From Azotobacter vinelandii CA (GTDB lineage: Bacteria; Pseudomonadota; Gammaproteobacteria; Pseudomonadales; Pseudomonadaceae): a stretch of DNA of 64,000 bases. Under the pieces are notes generated by a model that was given only the letters and a program-made list of their open reading frames with translations, did no database searches and was not told where the DNA came from. Below, piece by piece: positions 55,196-64,000 of this stretch. The position numbers were made by a program, and so were the translations under genes. The DNA lies in NCBI RefSeq assembly GCF_000380335.1, contig NC_021149.1, positions 2,470,501 to 2,534,500 of the forward strand, read 5' to 3'. Within the stretch, counting starts at the first letter, position 1, and every line of letters begins with the position of its first letter.

Positions 55196-56971
55196 TCAGA
55201 AGCGGTCGTCGGCCAGTTCCAGAAGCGGGGCGCTGCCGGCGCGGATGACGGCATCCAGGGAATGGATGCGCGGTAGCAGCTTGGTGAAGTAGAACTGCGC
55301 GGTGGCCAGCTTGGCCCCGTAGAAGGCTTCGTCGTTGTCGCGGCTGGCCTGGGCTACGGCAGCCATGCGTGCCCACATGTAGGCATAGGCGACGTAGCCG
55401 AACAGGTTCAGGTAATCCACCGCCACGGCATTGACCAGTGCGGGATCCTGTTCGGCCTGTTCGAGCAGCCAGGCGCTGACGCTTTCCAGGTTCTCCACGG
55501 CGGCCAGCAAGCGGTCGGCGAATGGGCGGGAAGCGGCCGGCGCGTCCAGGAAGGCGCGGATTTCCCCGGTGAACGCGTGCAATGCGTCGCCGCCGTTGGC
55601 CACCACTTTGCGCCCCAGCAGGTCGAGGGCCTGGATGCCGTTGGTGCCTTCGTAGATTTGCGCGATGCGTACATCGCGCACCAACTGCTCCTGCCCCCAT
55701 TCGCGGATGTAGCCGTGTCCGCCGAACACCTGCTGGCCGTGGATGCAACTCTCCAGGCCGGTATCGGTGAAGAAGGCCTTGGCGATGGGGGTGAGCAATG
55801 CCACCAGCGCTTCGGCATGACGGCGCTCGTCATCTTCGCTGTACTTGGCCAGATCCAGTTGCTGGGCGACGTAGGTGGAGAAGGCACGTCCGCCTTCGGT
55901 CAGCGCCTTCATGGTCAGCAGCATGCGACGCACATCGGGATGGGCGACGATCGGATCGGCACTTTTCTGCGGCGCCCGGGCACCGCCCGGAGCGCGTCCC
56001 TGCAGGCGCTCGCGGGCATAGGCCCGCGCATTCTGGTAGGAGGCCTCGGCGCAACCGATGCCCTGGATGCCGATGGACAGGCGTTCGTAGTTCATCATGG
56101 TGAACATGGCCGCCAGGCCCTTGTGCGGTTCTCCGATCAGGTAGCCGGTGGCGCCGTCGAAGTTCATCACGCAGGTGGCCGAGGCCTTGATGCCCATCTT
56201 GTGCTCCAGCGAGCCGCAGGACAGCGCGTTGCGAGCACCGAGCTCGCCATTCGGAGCCACCAGGAACTTGGGCACCAGGAACAGCGAGATGCCCTTCGAG
56301 CCGGCCGGTGCGTCGGGCAGGCGGGCCAGCACCAGATGAAGGATGTTCGCCGTCAGGTCCTGCTCGCCGCCGGTGATGAAGATCTTGCCGCCGCTGATCG
56401 CGTAGCTGCCGTCGGCCCGCGGTTCGGCACGGGTGCGCAGCAGGCCGAGGTCGGAGCCGGCATGGGCTTCGGTCAGGCACATGGTGCCCGCCCATTCGCC
56501 GCTGTACAGACGTGGCAGGTAGAGTTGCTTGAGCTCCTCGCTGGCATGGGCGTCCAGCGCCAGGCAACAGCCGGAGGTCAACGCCGAATACAGGGTGAAG
56601 CTGGCGTTGGCGGAATAGAGCATTTCCTCGAACTGCACGGCGAGCATCTTCGGCATGCCCAGGCCGCCATAGGCCGGGTTGCCGGCCAGGCCGACCCAGC
56701 CGCCTTCGATATAGGTGGCATAAGCCTCGCGGAAGCCGGCCGGGGTGCTGACGACGCCGTCGTTCCAGTGTGCGCCTTCCTCGTCGCCGCTGCGGTTGAG
56801 CGGGGCGAGCAGTTCGCCGGTGACCTTGGCCGCCTCCTCGAGGATGGCGTCGGCGGTCTCGGTGTCCACCGTTTCGGCCAGGGCGGGCAGGCGTGCCCAG
56901 AGCTTGTCGGCGGCAAACACCTCGTGCAGGACGAAGCGCATGTCGCGCAGGGGGGCGTGGTATTCGGGCAT
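55196..56971 (-). CDS. Acyl-CoA dehydrogenase, long form (FadE5/DmdC type)
   Basis: 591 residues, FAD-dependent. N-terminal helical extension, then the ACAD core (MCLTEAHAGSDLG, ISGGKIFITGGEQDL, YERLSIGIQGIGCAEASYQNA), the catalytic Glu region IYEGTNGIQALDLLGRK, and the extra C-terminal domain of the long ACAD group that includes 3-methylmercaptopropionyl-CoA dehydrogenase. The substrate is probably a medium or long fatty acyl-CoA. The hydroxyacyl-CoA dehydrogenase gene lies 67 bp upstream in the same direction, giving two beta-oxidation steps in one unit. Confidence 0.88.
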   Translation of the reverse strand: MPEYHAPLRDMRFVLHEVFAADKLWARLPALAETVDTETADAILEEAAKVTGELLAPLNRSGDEEGAHWNDGVVSTPAGFREAYATYIEGGWVGLAGNPAYGGLGMPKMLAVQFEEMLYSANASFTLYSALTSGCCLALDAHASEELKQLYLPRLYSGEWAGTMCLTEAHAGSDLGLLRTRAEPRADGSYAISGGKIFITGGEQDLTANILHLVLARLPDAPAGSKGISLFLVPKFLVAPNGELGARNALSCGSLEHKMGIKASATCVMNFDGATGYLIGEPHKGLAAMFTMMNYERLSIGIQGIGCAEASYQNARAYARERLQGRAPGGARAPQKSADPIVAHPDVRRMLLTMKALTEGGRAFSTYVAQQLDLAKYSEDDERRHAEALVALLTPIAKAFFTDTGLESCIHGQQVFGGHGYIREWGQEQLVRDVRIAQIYEGTNGIQALDLLGRKVVANGGDALHAFTGEIRAFLDAPAASRPFADRLLAAVENLESVSAWLLEQAEQDPALVNAVAVDYLNLFGYVAYAYMWARMAAVAQASRDNDEAFYGAKLATAQFYFTKLLPRIHSLDAVIRAGSAPLLELADDRF

Positions 56972-57038
56972 GACGGACCTCGTTTTCTTGTCATGGGATG
57001 GTCGCCCGCGCGGGACGGGCTGCCGTCGGGAGCGTGGC

Positions 57039-57914
57039 TCAGGTGTAAGAGTGGAAGCCGCGGCCGCTCTTGCGACCCAGATAACCGGCCGCGACCATTT
57101 CCTTGAGCAGGGTGGACGGACGGTACTTGGGGTCGCCGAAATCGCGATGGAAGGTTTCGAGAATCGCCAGCAGCGTGTCCAGGCCGATCAGGTCGGCCAG
57201 CGCCAGGGGGCCGATGGGGTGATTGCAGCCGAGCCGCATGCCGGTGTCGATGTCCTCGGCGCTGGCCAGGCCTTCCTGGAGGACGAAAATCGCTTCGTTG
57301 ATCATCGGACAGAGGATGCGGTTGACCACGAAACCCGGACTGTTGCGCACCGAGATGGCGGTCTTGCCGATCTGCCCGGCGAATGCGAGGGCTTTGGCAT
57401 AGGTGGCTTCGGCGGTCTGCAGGCCACGGATGACCTCGACCAGGGTCATGACCGGCACCGGGTTGAAGAAGTGCAGGCCGATGAATCGTTCGGGTTTTCC
57501 CAGTACGCTCGCCAATTCGCTGATCGACAGCGAGGAGGTGTTGCTGGCGATCAGGGCGTCGGACTCCGTCGCTTCCTCGATCAGGGTGAGGATCTGTCGC
57601 TTGAGCTCGAGATTCTCGCTGGCCGCCTCGATGACCAGTTCGCTGCCGGCAAGCGCGCCGTAATGGGTCTGCGGTTGGATACGGCCCAGGGCTGCCTGCC
57701 TGTCCGCCTCGTCGATCAACCCCTTCTTCACCTGGCGTTCCAGGTTGCCGGAGAGGGTCGCGATGCCACGCTCCAAGGCGTTGTCGGAGATATCCACGAG
57801 GATGACTTGCCGACCTGCCAGCGCGCAGACCTGGGCAATGCCGTTGCCCATGGTGCCGGCACCGATGATGGCGACGCGTGGTTTTCCATCGTTGCTGTTC
57901 TTCTGATCGTTCAT
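57039..57914 (-). CDS. 3-hydroxybutyryl/3-hydroxyacyl-CoA dehydrogenase
   Basis: 291 residues. NAD-binding GAGTMG at 18-23; catalytic His in [34 protein letters not shown] and the C-terminal [20 protein letters not shown]-like region complete the family. It oxidises 3-hydroxyacyl-CoA to 3-ketoacyl-CoA. First gene of the unit with the acyl-CoA dehydrogenase. Confidence 0.92.
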   Translation of the reverse strand: MNDQKNSNDGKPRVAIIGAGTMGNGIAQVCALAGRQVILVDISDNALERGIATLSGNLERQVKKGLIDEADRQAALGRIQPQTHYGALAGSELVIEAASENLELKRQILTLIEEATESDALIASNTSSLSISELASVLGKPERFIGLHFFNPVPVMTLVEVIRGLQTAEATYAKALAFAGQIGKTAISVRNSPGFVVNRILCPMINEAIFVLQEGLASAEDIDTGMRLGCNHPIGPLALADLIGLDTLLAILETFHRDFGDPKYRPSTLLKEMVAAGYLGRKSGRGFHSYT

Positions 57915-58076
57915 GCTCGGGCTCCATGTTGAGTGGGGGCGATTTCATGGCTCCGGCCCATATTCCATCCGTTGCATACAGTAGGTGCCCGCGCCGCTCG
58001 CCGCCAGGGGCTTTGCATTGGCGGCGAGCGGCGCACCGCCCCCTGACAGTCGCCAGGGAACGGTGCGGACAGGGCT
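57915..58076. other. Gap behind actP
   Basis: About 160 bp between actP and the hydroxyacyl-CoA dehydrogenase, same strand; must include the latter's promoter. Nothing distinctive. Confidence 0.35.
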
Positions 58077-59741
58077 TCAGTGTGCGCTTGCCGCGGCTGC
58101 GCCCAGACCGGTCTGGGCCCTGACGAACTGATCGTCGAAGGCCGCCCGTTCTCTTTCGGCACGGGCACTGCGGTCGAGCCTGGACACTACGACTATGACC
58201 AGGAAGGCCAGCGGCATGGAGAACAGCGCCGGGTGGTCGTAGGGGAAGATCGCCTTGGCGTTGCCCAGCACCGTGACCCACACCGCCGGCGAGAGGATCA
58301 CCAGCAGCAGGGCGCTGACCAGGCCGGCACAGCCGCCCCAGAGGGCGCCGCGGGTGGTCAGGTCTTTCCAGTACATGGCCATGATCAGTACCGGGAAGTT
58401 GGTGGAGGCGGCGACGCCGAAGGTCAGGCCGACCAGGAAGGCAACGTTCTGTTTCTCGAACAGGATGCCGAGGCCGATGGCCACCACCCCCAGGCCGATG
58501 GTGGCGATGCGGGTCACGCGCATCTCGTCCCGCTCGCTGGCGGTGCCTTTTTTCAGCACCGTGGCGTACAGGTCGTGGGAGATCGCCGAGGCGCCGGCCA
58601 GCGCCAGGCCGGCGACCACCGCAAGGATGGTGGCGAAGGCCGTGGCGGAGAGGAAGCCGAGGAACAGGTTGCCGCCGACCGCTTTCGCCAGGTGCATGGC
58701 GACCATGTTGCCGCCGCCGATCAGCGCGCCCTTGAGATCGCCGCCGACGAAATACTGCGGATCGGTGCCGACGATGACGATGGCCGCGAAGCCCAGGGTG
58801 ACCACCACCAGGAAGAAGAAACCGATGAAGCCGGTGGCGTAGAACACCGATTTGCGCGCTTCCTTGGCGTTCGGCACGGTGAAGAAACGCATCAGGATGT
58901 GCGGCAGACCGGCGATGCCGAAGGCCAGTCCCAGCGACATGGAGGCGGCGTTGAGCGGGTCGGCGAGCATCGAGCCGGGGCCCATGATCGCCTTGCCGAT
59001 GGCGTGGGTGTCGACGGCGCGGGCGGCCAGGGTTTCATAGCTGAAGCCGAACTCGGCCATCGCCAGCAGCGCCAGTACCGTGCCGCCGGCGAGCAGCAGC
59101 ACCGCCTTGATGATCTGCACCCAGGTGGTGGCGATCATGCCGCCGAAGATCACGTAGACCAGCATCAGCGCGCCGACCACCATCACGGCGATCGGGTAGT
59201 CGAGGCCGAACAGCAGCTTGATGAGCTGGCCGGCGCCGACCATCTGCACCACCAGGTAGCAGCACACCACGGTCAGCGAGCCGAAGGCGGCGAAGGTGCG
59301 GATGCGGGTCTGGTCGAGCCGGTAGGAGACGATGTCGGCGAAGGTGAACTTGCCGAGATTGCGCAGCCGTTCGGCCATCAGGAAGGTGATCAGCGGCCAG
59401 CCGACGAAGAAGGCGACGGTATAGATGAAACCGTCATATCCCTTGGCGAACACCAGGCTGGACAGGCCGAGCAGGGTGGCAGCGGACATATAGTCGCCGG
59501 CGATCGCCAGGCCGTTCTGGAAGCCGCTGATGCCGCCGCCGGCGGTGTAGAAGTCGGCCGTGGAACGGGTCTGGCGGGCGGCCCACCAGGTTATCGCCAG
59601 GGTGCCGAGGACGAAGACGAAGAACATGCCGATGGCGTGCAGGTTGAGCGGTTGTTTCTCAGCGACTATCACCGGGGCGGCGAGGACGCCGGCGGAAAGC
59701 ATGCAGAGAGCGGCGAGACCGAGGATGCGAAGCGGGTTCAT
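58077..59741 (-). CDS. actP: Cation/acetate symporter
   Basis: 554 residues, sodium:solute symporter family, with a signal-like first helix ([21 protein letters not shown]) and thirteen or so membrane segments. [22 protein letters not shown] and [13 protein letters not shown] are ActP hallmarks. It imports acetate and other short acids. The ATG overlaps the DUF485 gene by 4 bp, as in the E. coli yjcH-actP pair. ATG 59741 is chosen by homology over a much longer open frame. Confidence 0.95.
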   Translation of the reverse strand: MNPLRILGLAALCMLSAGVLAAPVIVAEKQPLNLHAIGMFFVFVLGTLAITWWAARQTRSTADFYTAGGGISGFQNGLAIAGDYMSAATLLGLSSLVFAKGYDGFIYTVAFFVGWPLITFLMAERLRNLGKFTFADIVSYRLDQTRIRTFAAFGSLTVVCCYLVVQMVGAGQLIKLLFGLDYPIAVMVVGALMLVYVIFGGMIATTWVQIIKAVLLLAGGTVLALLAMAEFGFSYETLAARAVDTHAIGKAIMGPGSMLADPLNAASMSLGLAFGIAGLPHILMRFFTVPNAKEARKSVFYATGFIGFFFLVVVTLGFAAIVIVGTDPQYFVGGDLKGALIGGGNMVAMHLAKAVGGNLFLGFLSATAFATILAVVAGLALAGASAISHDLYATVLKKGTASERDEMRVTRIATIGLGVVAIGLGILFEKQNVAFLVGLTFGVAASTNFPVLIMAMYWKDLTTRGALWGGCAGLVSALLLVILSPAVWVTVLGNAKAIFPYDHPALFSMPLAFLVIVVVSRLDRSARAERERAAFDDQFVRAQTGLGAAAASAH

Positions 59742-60067
59742 TGCTGGCTCTCCTCGATGATCTGCGCGCTGAGGGCGTCGAAGCGGGTATTGGCGCTGCG
59801 CACGTACCAGCCGGTGAGCAACCAGGAAAAGACGATGACCGCGGCACCGACCGGAATGCCGATGGTCAGCAGGCTGGTTTCGCCGAGGGGGCGATGCAGC
59901 AATTGCGGGGCAAAGGCCACCGTCAGCATGAACAGGCTGTAGGTGCCGAACACCAGGGCGCTCAGCGACCAGGCCAGGCGCGAGCGGCTCTGCACCAGTT
60001 GACGGAACTTCGGGTTGTTGCGGATCTGATCGTAACTCTGGGCGTGTCGTGAAACAGGTCGGTCCAT
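59738..60067 (-). CDS. yjcH: DUF485 membrane protein (YjcH)
   Basis: 109 residues with two membrane helices ([22 protein letters not shown] and [24 protein letters not shown], shortened here to their cores) and the conserved [16 protein letters not shown] start. Always encoded next to actP; probably a small accessory subunit of the acetate carrier. Stop overlaps the actP start. Confidence 0.92.
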   Translation of the reverse strand: MDRPVSRHAQSYDQIRNNPKFRQLVQSRSRLAWSLSALVFGTYSLFMLTVAFAPQLLHRPLGETSLLTIGIPVGAAVIVFSWLLTGWYVRSANTRFDALSAQIIEESQQ

Positions 60068-60204
60068 GTTTGGCTCCGGATTGTTGTTGTTGTCGCCGTA
60101 CCATTCGCGGCGGCCTTTTCGGGCGCGCCGCGGCCTGTGGCGTCCAGCCGGGGCTGGACGCCATCATCTGCTCGATCTGCTCGTGAAAATCGCCGGGATT
60201 GGGG

Positions 60205-61827
60205 TTAGAGCGCCCTGGCCCTGTCGCGCAGGACGTATTTCTGGATCTTGCCGGTGGAGGTCTTCGGCAATTCGCTGAAGACCACGCGCCTGGGGATCTT
60301 GAAGCCGGCCAGGTGCTCGCGGCAGAAGGCGATGATCTCCGCCTCGCTGGTCCGTTCGTGGCCGGCCTTGAGGGTGACGAAGGCGCAGGGGGTTTCTCCC
60401 CATTTCTCGTCGGGGCGGGCCACCACGGCCGCTTCGAGAACCCCGTGATGGCGATAGAGCACGCCTTCCACCTCGATGGTGGAGATGTTCTCGCCGCCGG
60501 AGATCACGATGTCCTTCAGGCGGTCCTTGATCTCCACGTAGCCGTCCGGATGCCAGACCGCCAGGTCGCCGGTGTGGAACCAGCCACCCTCGAAGGCCTC
60601 GGCGGTGGCGCTCGGGTTCTTCAGGTAGCCCTTCATCACTGTGTTGCCGCGCATGAAGATTTCGCCGATGGTGTCGCCGTCGCGCGGCACCGGTTCCAGG
60701 GTCTGCGGATCGGCCACCATCACCCCCTCCAGGGTCGGATAGCGCACGCCCTGGCGGGCCTTGATCCGGGCCCGCTCGTCGAGCGGCAGTTCGTCCCATT
60801 CCTCGTGCCAGGCGCATACGGTGACCGGGCCGTAGACTTCGGTGAGTCCGTAGACGTGGGTGACCTTGATGCCCATTTCCTCCACCGCGCCGATCACCTT
60901 GGCCGGCGGCGCGGCACCGGCGACCATGGCGTGCACCGGGTGGTCGATGGCGGCCTTGGCCGAGTCGGGCATGTTGACCAGGGCGTTGAGCACGATGGGC
61001 GCGCCGCACAGGTGGGTGACGCGGTGTTCGTGGATCAGGGTGAGGATCTTCTGCGGGTCGACCCGGCGCAGGAACACGTGCGCGCCGGCCAGGGCGGTGA
61101 CGGTCCAGGGGTAGCACCAGCCGTTGCAGTGGAACATCGGCAGGGTCCAGAGGTACACGGGATGGTTGCCCATCGCCCAGACCATCTGGTTGCCCAGGGC
61201 GTTCAGGTAGGCGCCGCGGTGGTGGTAGACCACGCCCTTGGGATTGCCGGTGGTGCCGGAGGTGTAGTTGAGGCTGATCGCCTGCCACTCGTCGTCCGGC
61301 CACTGCCAGGCGAATGCCGGATCGCCCTCGGCGAGCAATGCTTCGTATTCCAGGTCGCTGATCGGCAGGCCCTCGCCGTACTCCGGGTCGTCGACGTCGA
61401 TCAACAGCGGCGGATGGTCGAGCATGCCGATCGCCGCATGGATCACCTCCTGGTATTCGCGGTCGGCGATCAGTACCTTGGCTTCGCCGTGCTGCAGCAT
61501 GAAGGCGATGGCCTCGGCATCCAGGCGCACGTTGAGGGTGTTGAGCACGGCGCCGATCATCGGCACGCCGAAGTGCGCCTCGAGCATCTGCGGAATGTTG
61601 GGCAGCATGACCGCCACGGTATCGCCCTTGCCGATGCCGCGACCGGCCAGGGCGGACGCCAGGCGGCGGCAACGTGTGTAGGTCTCGGCCCAGGTGCGGC
61701 GGATCGAGCCGTGGATCACGGCGGGGCGGTTCGGATGGACAGCGGCGCTTCGCTCGATGAAGCTCAGCGGGGAAAGGGGAATATGGTTGACTTCAGAGCG
61801 TGACAGGCCCTGTTCGAAGATCGACAT
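60205..61827 (-). CDS. AMP-forming acyl-CoA synthetase
   Basis: 540 residues, ANL superfamily. P-loop [11 protein letters not shown] near 192, the YGLTEVYGP adenine-binding segment, [21 protein letters not shown] hinge and the C-terminal catalytic Lys in [10 protein letters not shown]. The [12 protein letters not shown] stretch is typical of the medium-chain/methylmercaptopropionate-CoA ligase branch. Together with the acetate carrier and beta-oxidation genes downstream it forms a fatty-acid/short-acid use region. Substrate not certain. Confidence 0.88.
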   Translation of the reverse strand: MSIFEQGLSRSEVNHIPLSPLSFIERSAAVHPNRPAVIHGSIRRTWAETYTRCRRLASALAGRGIGKGDTVAVMLPNIPQMLEAHFGVPMIGAVLNTLNVRLDAEAIAFMLQHGEAKVLIADREYQEVIHAAIGMLDHPPLLIDVDDPEYGEGLPISDLEYEALLAEGDPAFAWQWPDDEWQAISLNYTSGTTGNPKGVVYHHRGAYLNALGNQMVWAMGNHPVYLWTLPMFHCNGWCYPWTVTALAGAHVFLRRVDPQKILTLIHEHRVTHLCGAPIVLNALVNMPDSAKAAIDHPVHAMVAGAAPPAKVIGAVEEMGIKVTHVYGLTEVYGPVTVCAWHEEWDELPLDERARIKARQGVRYPTLEGVMVADPQTLEPVPRDGDTIGEIFMRGNTVMKGYLKNPSATAEAFEGGWFHTGDLAVWHPDGYVEIKDRLKDIVISGGENISTIEVEGVLYRHHGVLEAAVVARPDEKWGETPCAFVTLKAGHERTSEAEIIAFCREHLAGFKIPRRVVFSELPKTSTGKIQKYVLRDRARAL

Positions 61828-61904
61828 GTTTTTGTCCTTTCGGCTGATTGTTCTTATTGCCTACCTGCCTTCCCGTTCCGGCAGGGCTGGTACATCCTTC
61901 GCCG

Positions 61905-61998
61905 ATCTGTATAGCAATCTCGATTTGATATGTAAATACTACTGAAAATATATAGATATATTACTATATATATTTCATTTATTTCTTAATCAAAGGTG
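61905..61998. promoter_or_regulatory. Very AT-rich divergent promoter region
   Basis: Between the acyl-CoA synthetase (minus) and the histidine kinase (plus). 61920-61990 is about 80 percent A/T with several TATA-like runs (TATATAGATATATTA and similar), in a genome otherwise about two-thirds G/C. It surely holds promoters and is a good site for xenogeneic silencers of the MvaT/H-NS type. Confidence 0.6.
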
Positions 61999-62009
61999 GT
62001 CATACTCGA

Positions 62010-63812
62010 ATGCGATCAGGCAGCGATCATCCGACCGCCTCGCCGTTGCTGGCGCTCGACCCGCAACCCAGCCTGTTGCTGGACCCCCACGCCCATCCCC
62101 TGGAACTGAGCGAGTCCCTGCTGGCGTTGCTCGGCGAGCCCGGCCGGCAGGCGCTGGCCGGCTGCCTGCCGGCGAACCACGGGCAACTGGTGCGTGCCTG
62201 TCTCGAACAGGGGCGCGCCATCGAAGATGTCGAGGCGCAATTCGGCGAGCGGGTCCTGCTCTGGACTTTCATTCCCGACCTGCGGACAAGACGGGTGCTG
62301 GCGCGTTGCCGGGACGCCACCGGCCAACTCCTCGGCGAGCGCGAGGCAGCCAGGGCGCGGCGCCTGTATCGGCTGATCACCGAGAACACCACCGACCTGA
62401 TTTCCCGGCACGATCCAGACGGCCACTTCCTGGACGCGTCGCCGGCCTCCTGGACACTGCTCGGCTACTGGCCGGAAGAACTGCGCGGCAAGTCGGTGCG
62501 TACGCTCGTGCATGCCCGCGAACGGGTGCAACTGGGCAAGGCCCGGGAAGCGCTGGAGCAGCACGGCTATCACACCATGAGCTACCGGGTGCGGCATCGC
62601 GCCGGACATTACCTGTGGTTCGAGACAGCCAGCCGGGCGATCCGCGACACCTATACCGGTGCGGTGGTGGAGGTGATCAGTGTGTCGCGGGACATCACCG
62701 CCCGGGTGCGGGCCGAGGAGAACAACCGGCGGCTCGCCGGGGTGGTGGAGGCCAACACCGACCTGGTGCTGTTCATCGACCCGAGCGGGCGGATCACCTA
62801 TCTCAATCCGGCCGCCCGACGCACCCTGGGGATCGGCGAGCGGCAGCCGATGCCGACGCTGGCCGGACTCTTCGCCCGTGACGATCTGGCGCGCCTGGAG
62901 GCCGCGGGTTGGAGTACTGCCGAGCGACAGGGTGCCTGGAGCGCCGATGCGCGCCTGCAGCCGACGGGCGGCGGCGCTTCGGTGCCGGTCTCGCTGGTCC
63001 TGCTGGCGCATTCCGCGGTCGGCGGCGAACGCTACTACTCGCTGGTCGCGCGTGACATGACCGAGCGCGAGCTGCGCGAGGCGCAGCAGCACCGCCACCA
63101 GGACGAACTGGCGCACACCGCCCGCCTGGTCAGTCTCGGCGAGCTGGCCTCGGGACTCGCCCACGAGATCAACCAGCCATTGGCGGCGGTGGTCAACTAC
63201 GCTGGCGCCAGCCAGCGTTATCTGCAATCGCTGGAGCACAATCCGCAGGCAGCGCTGCGCATCGCCCAGGGACTGGAGCGCATCACCGAGCACGCCCAGC
63301 ACGCCTCGGAGGTGATCAAGCGGCTGCGTGCCTTTCTGCGCAAGGGCCAGCGTCGCGTGCAGGCGCTCGACGTGGCCGAGGTGGCGCGGGGGGCGGTACG
63401 CCTCTGCGGCTGGGAGGCGAATGCCAGCCAGGTGACGATCGAGACACAGTTGCCGAACGACCTGCCGCCGGTCTACGCCGACCGGGTGCTGCTCGAACAG
63501 GTGCTGCTCAACCTGCTGCGCAATGCCATCGACGCCAACCGCGAGGCGCATCCCGGACAGCCCACCGACATTCTGCTGACTGCGCGTGCCGGCGACGGCC
63601 GGGTGGCGATAGAGGTGCGCGATTGCGGGCCGGGGTTGAGCGACGACGAACTGGAGCGAGTGTTCACGCCGTTCTATACCAGCAAGCCGGAAGGTCTGGG
63701 GCTGGGTCTGTCGATGAGTCGCGGCATCGTCGAGGGATTCGGCGGTTCGCTCGATGCGCGGCGTATGGAGGGCGGAGGCTTGTCGATGCGCTGCCTGCTG
63801 CCGATCCAATAG
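62010..63812 (+). CDS. PAS-domain sensor histidine kinase
   Basis: 600 residues, no membrane segment, so a cytoplasmic sensor. A poorly conserved N-terminal domain (1-115), PAS1 (about 120-235: LITENTTDLISRHDPDGHFLDASPA), PAS2 (about 240-350), then HisKA with His in ASGLAHEINQPLAAVVNYAG and HATPase_c (LLNLLRNAIDAN, DCGPGLSDDEL, GLGLGLSMSRGIVEGFGG), FixL/NtrB-like. Starts after the AT-rich region at ATG 62010. No response regulator is visible before the window ends, so the partner is outside. Confidence 0.87.
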   Translation: MRSGSDHPTASPLLALDPQPSLLLDPHAHPLELSESLLALLGEPGRQALAGCLPANHGQLVRACLEQGRAIEDVEAQFGERVLLWTFIPDLRTRRVLARCRDATGQLLGEREAARARRLYRLITENTTDLISRHDPDGHFLDASPASWTLLGYWPEELRGKSVRTLVHARERVQLGKAREALEQHGYHTMSYRVRHRAGHYLWFETASRAIRDTYTGAVVEVISVSRDITARVRAEENNRRLAGVVEANTDLVLFIDPSGRITYLNPAARRTLGIGERQPMPTLAGLFARDDLARLEAAGWSTAERQGAWSADARLQPTGGGASVPVSLVLLAHSAVGGERYYSLVARDMTERELREAQQHRHQDELAHTARLVSLGELASGLAHEINQPLAAVVNYAGASQRYLQSLEHNPQAALRIAQGLERITEHAQHASEVIKRLRAFLRKGQRRVQALDVAEVARGAVRLCGWEANASQVTIETQLPNDLPPVYADRVLLEQVLLNLLRNAIDANREAHPGQPTDILLTARAGDGRVAIEVRDCGPGLSDDELERVFTPFYTSKPEGLGLGLSMSRGIVEGFGGSLDARRMEGGGLSMRCLLPIQ

Positions 63813-63859
63813 TTGCCGGGGCCCGTCCGGGTCGAGAGCCAGCACCGGTGGACATGGAT

Positions 63860-64000
63860 TCAGGCGTTGTGTTCCGCTTCGAGGGCCTTGCGGCAATGCA
63901 CCAGGGCGTCGCGGATCATGACGTTCACCTGGGTCGGCGAAACACCGAGTTCGCGTGCGATTTCCTTCTGCTGCTTGCCATGCACGCGGTGCATCTCGAA
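63860..64000 (-). CDS. ECF sigma factor, C-terminal end only
   Basis: The frame is open from the right edge to TGA at 63860-63862, 46 residues. FEMHRVHGKQQKEIARELG followed by VSPTQVNVMIRDALVHCRKALEA is the region 4 helix-turn-helix of FecI/PvdS-type ECF sigma factors, which recognises the -35 element. The rest lies outside. Convergent with the histidine kinase gene, 47 bp apart. Confidence 0.75.
   Translation of the reverse strand, partial: FEMHRVHGKQQKEIARELGVSPTQVNVMIRDALVHCRKALEAEHNA

Overview
The window is GC-rich, densely coded DNA from a gammaproteobacterium, most likely of the Pseudomonadaceae (Pseudomonas or Azotobacter-like). The evidence is the glgA-treZ-malQ-treY-glgX glycogen/trehalose operon, galU next to gor, gacA-uvrC-pgsA-tRNA-Gly, gcdR/gcdH/gcdG, actP with its DUF485 partner, and a GacA that starts with TTG. 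No rRNA, CRISPR array or replication origin was seen. The species is not decided.

Layout. 1-3000: a LysR regulator cut by the left edge, a complete group II intron with its reverse transcriptase/maturase (931-2840), and the 5' scrap of a second group II intron beside a long hairpin. 3000-7200: nfsB with a divergent LysR gene, an acuI-like reductase with two matching TetR-type palindromes upstream, and a GNAT acetyltransferase. 7490-23331: one long minus-strand block. It begins with glgA-treZ-malQ-treY-DUF2934-glgX (glycogen and trehalose turnover) and continues with a CBS-domain protein, a zinc alcohol dehydrogenase, ybhP, clsB and ybhN (membrane lipid and stress functions). 23846-29000: glutarate/lysine catabolism (gcdG, gcdH, an MFS carrier, divergent gcdR). 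29258-34568: a SulP transporter, a ribbon-helix-helix protein, galU, a VOC protein, gor and a copper chaperone. 34809-38229: tRNA-Ser, gacA, uvrC, pgsA and tRNA-Gly.

Directly behind tRNA-Gly lies a scrambled accessory region (38230 to about 45750). It holds gene fragments (aldo/keto reductase, hydrolase, short-chain dehydrogenase, ICE relaxase, PIN toxin), an intact TetR-MFS-oxidoreductase cluster, and an AbiEi/AbiEii toxin-antitoxin pair whose toxin gene is split by an IS630-family element. The tRNA-Gly 3' end carries the 18-bp sequence I recall as the target of ICEclc-type elements, which fits a decayed integrative element. tRNA-Leu(UAA) and tRNA-Cys(GCA), which normally follow tRNA-Gly directly, now lie 16.4 kb away in reversed orientation, so the cluster has been broken by an inversion.

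Between these breakpoints is a cyclic-di-GMP locus (46077-53751): an HD-GYP response regulator, a broken MHYT hybrid kinase, and a DosP-like PAS-PAS-GAF-GGDEF-EAL phosphodiesterase whose last codons run into a 27-G homopolymer. In the length seen here the tract fuses it in frame to a PAS-GGDEF cyclase; a one-base change would separate the two. This looks like an undescribed phase-variable switch joining opposing c-di-GMP enzymes and is the most interesting item in the window.

55196-64000: an acyl-CoA dehydrogenase, a 3-hydroxyacyl-CoA dehydrogenase, actP/DUF485, an acyl-CoA synthetase, a PAS histidine kinase behind an unusually AT-rich promoter region, and the end of an ECF sigma factor gene running off the right edge.
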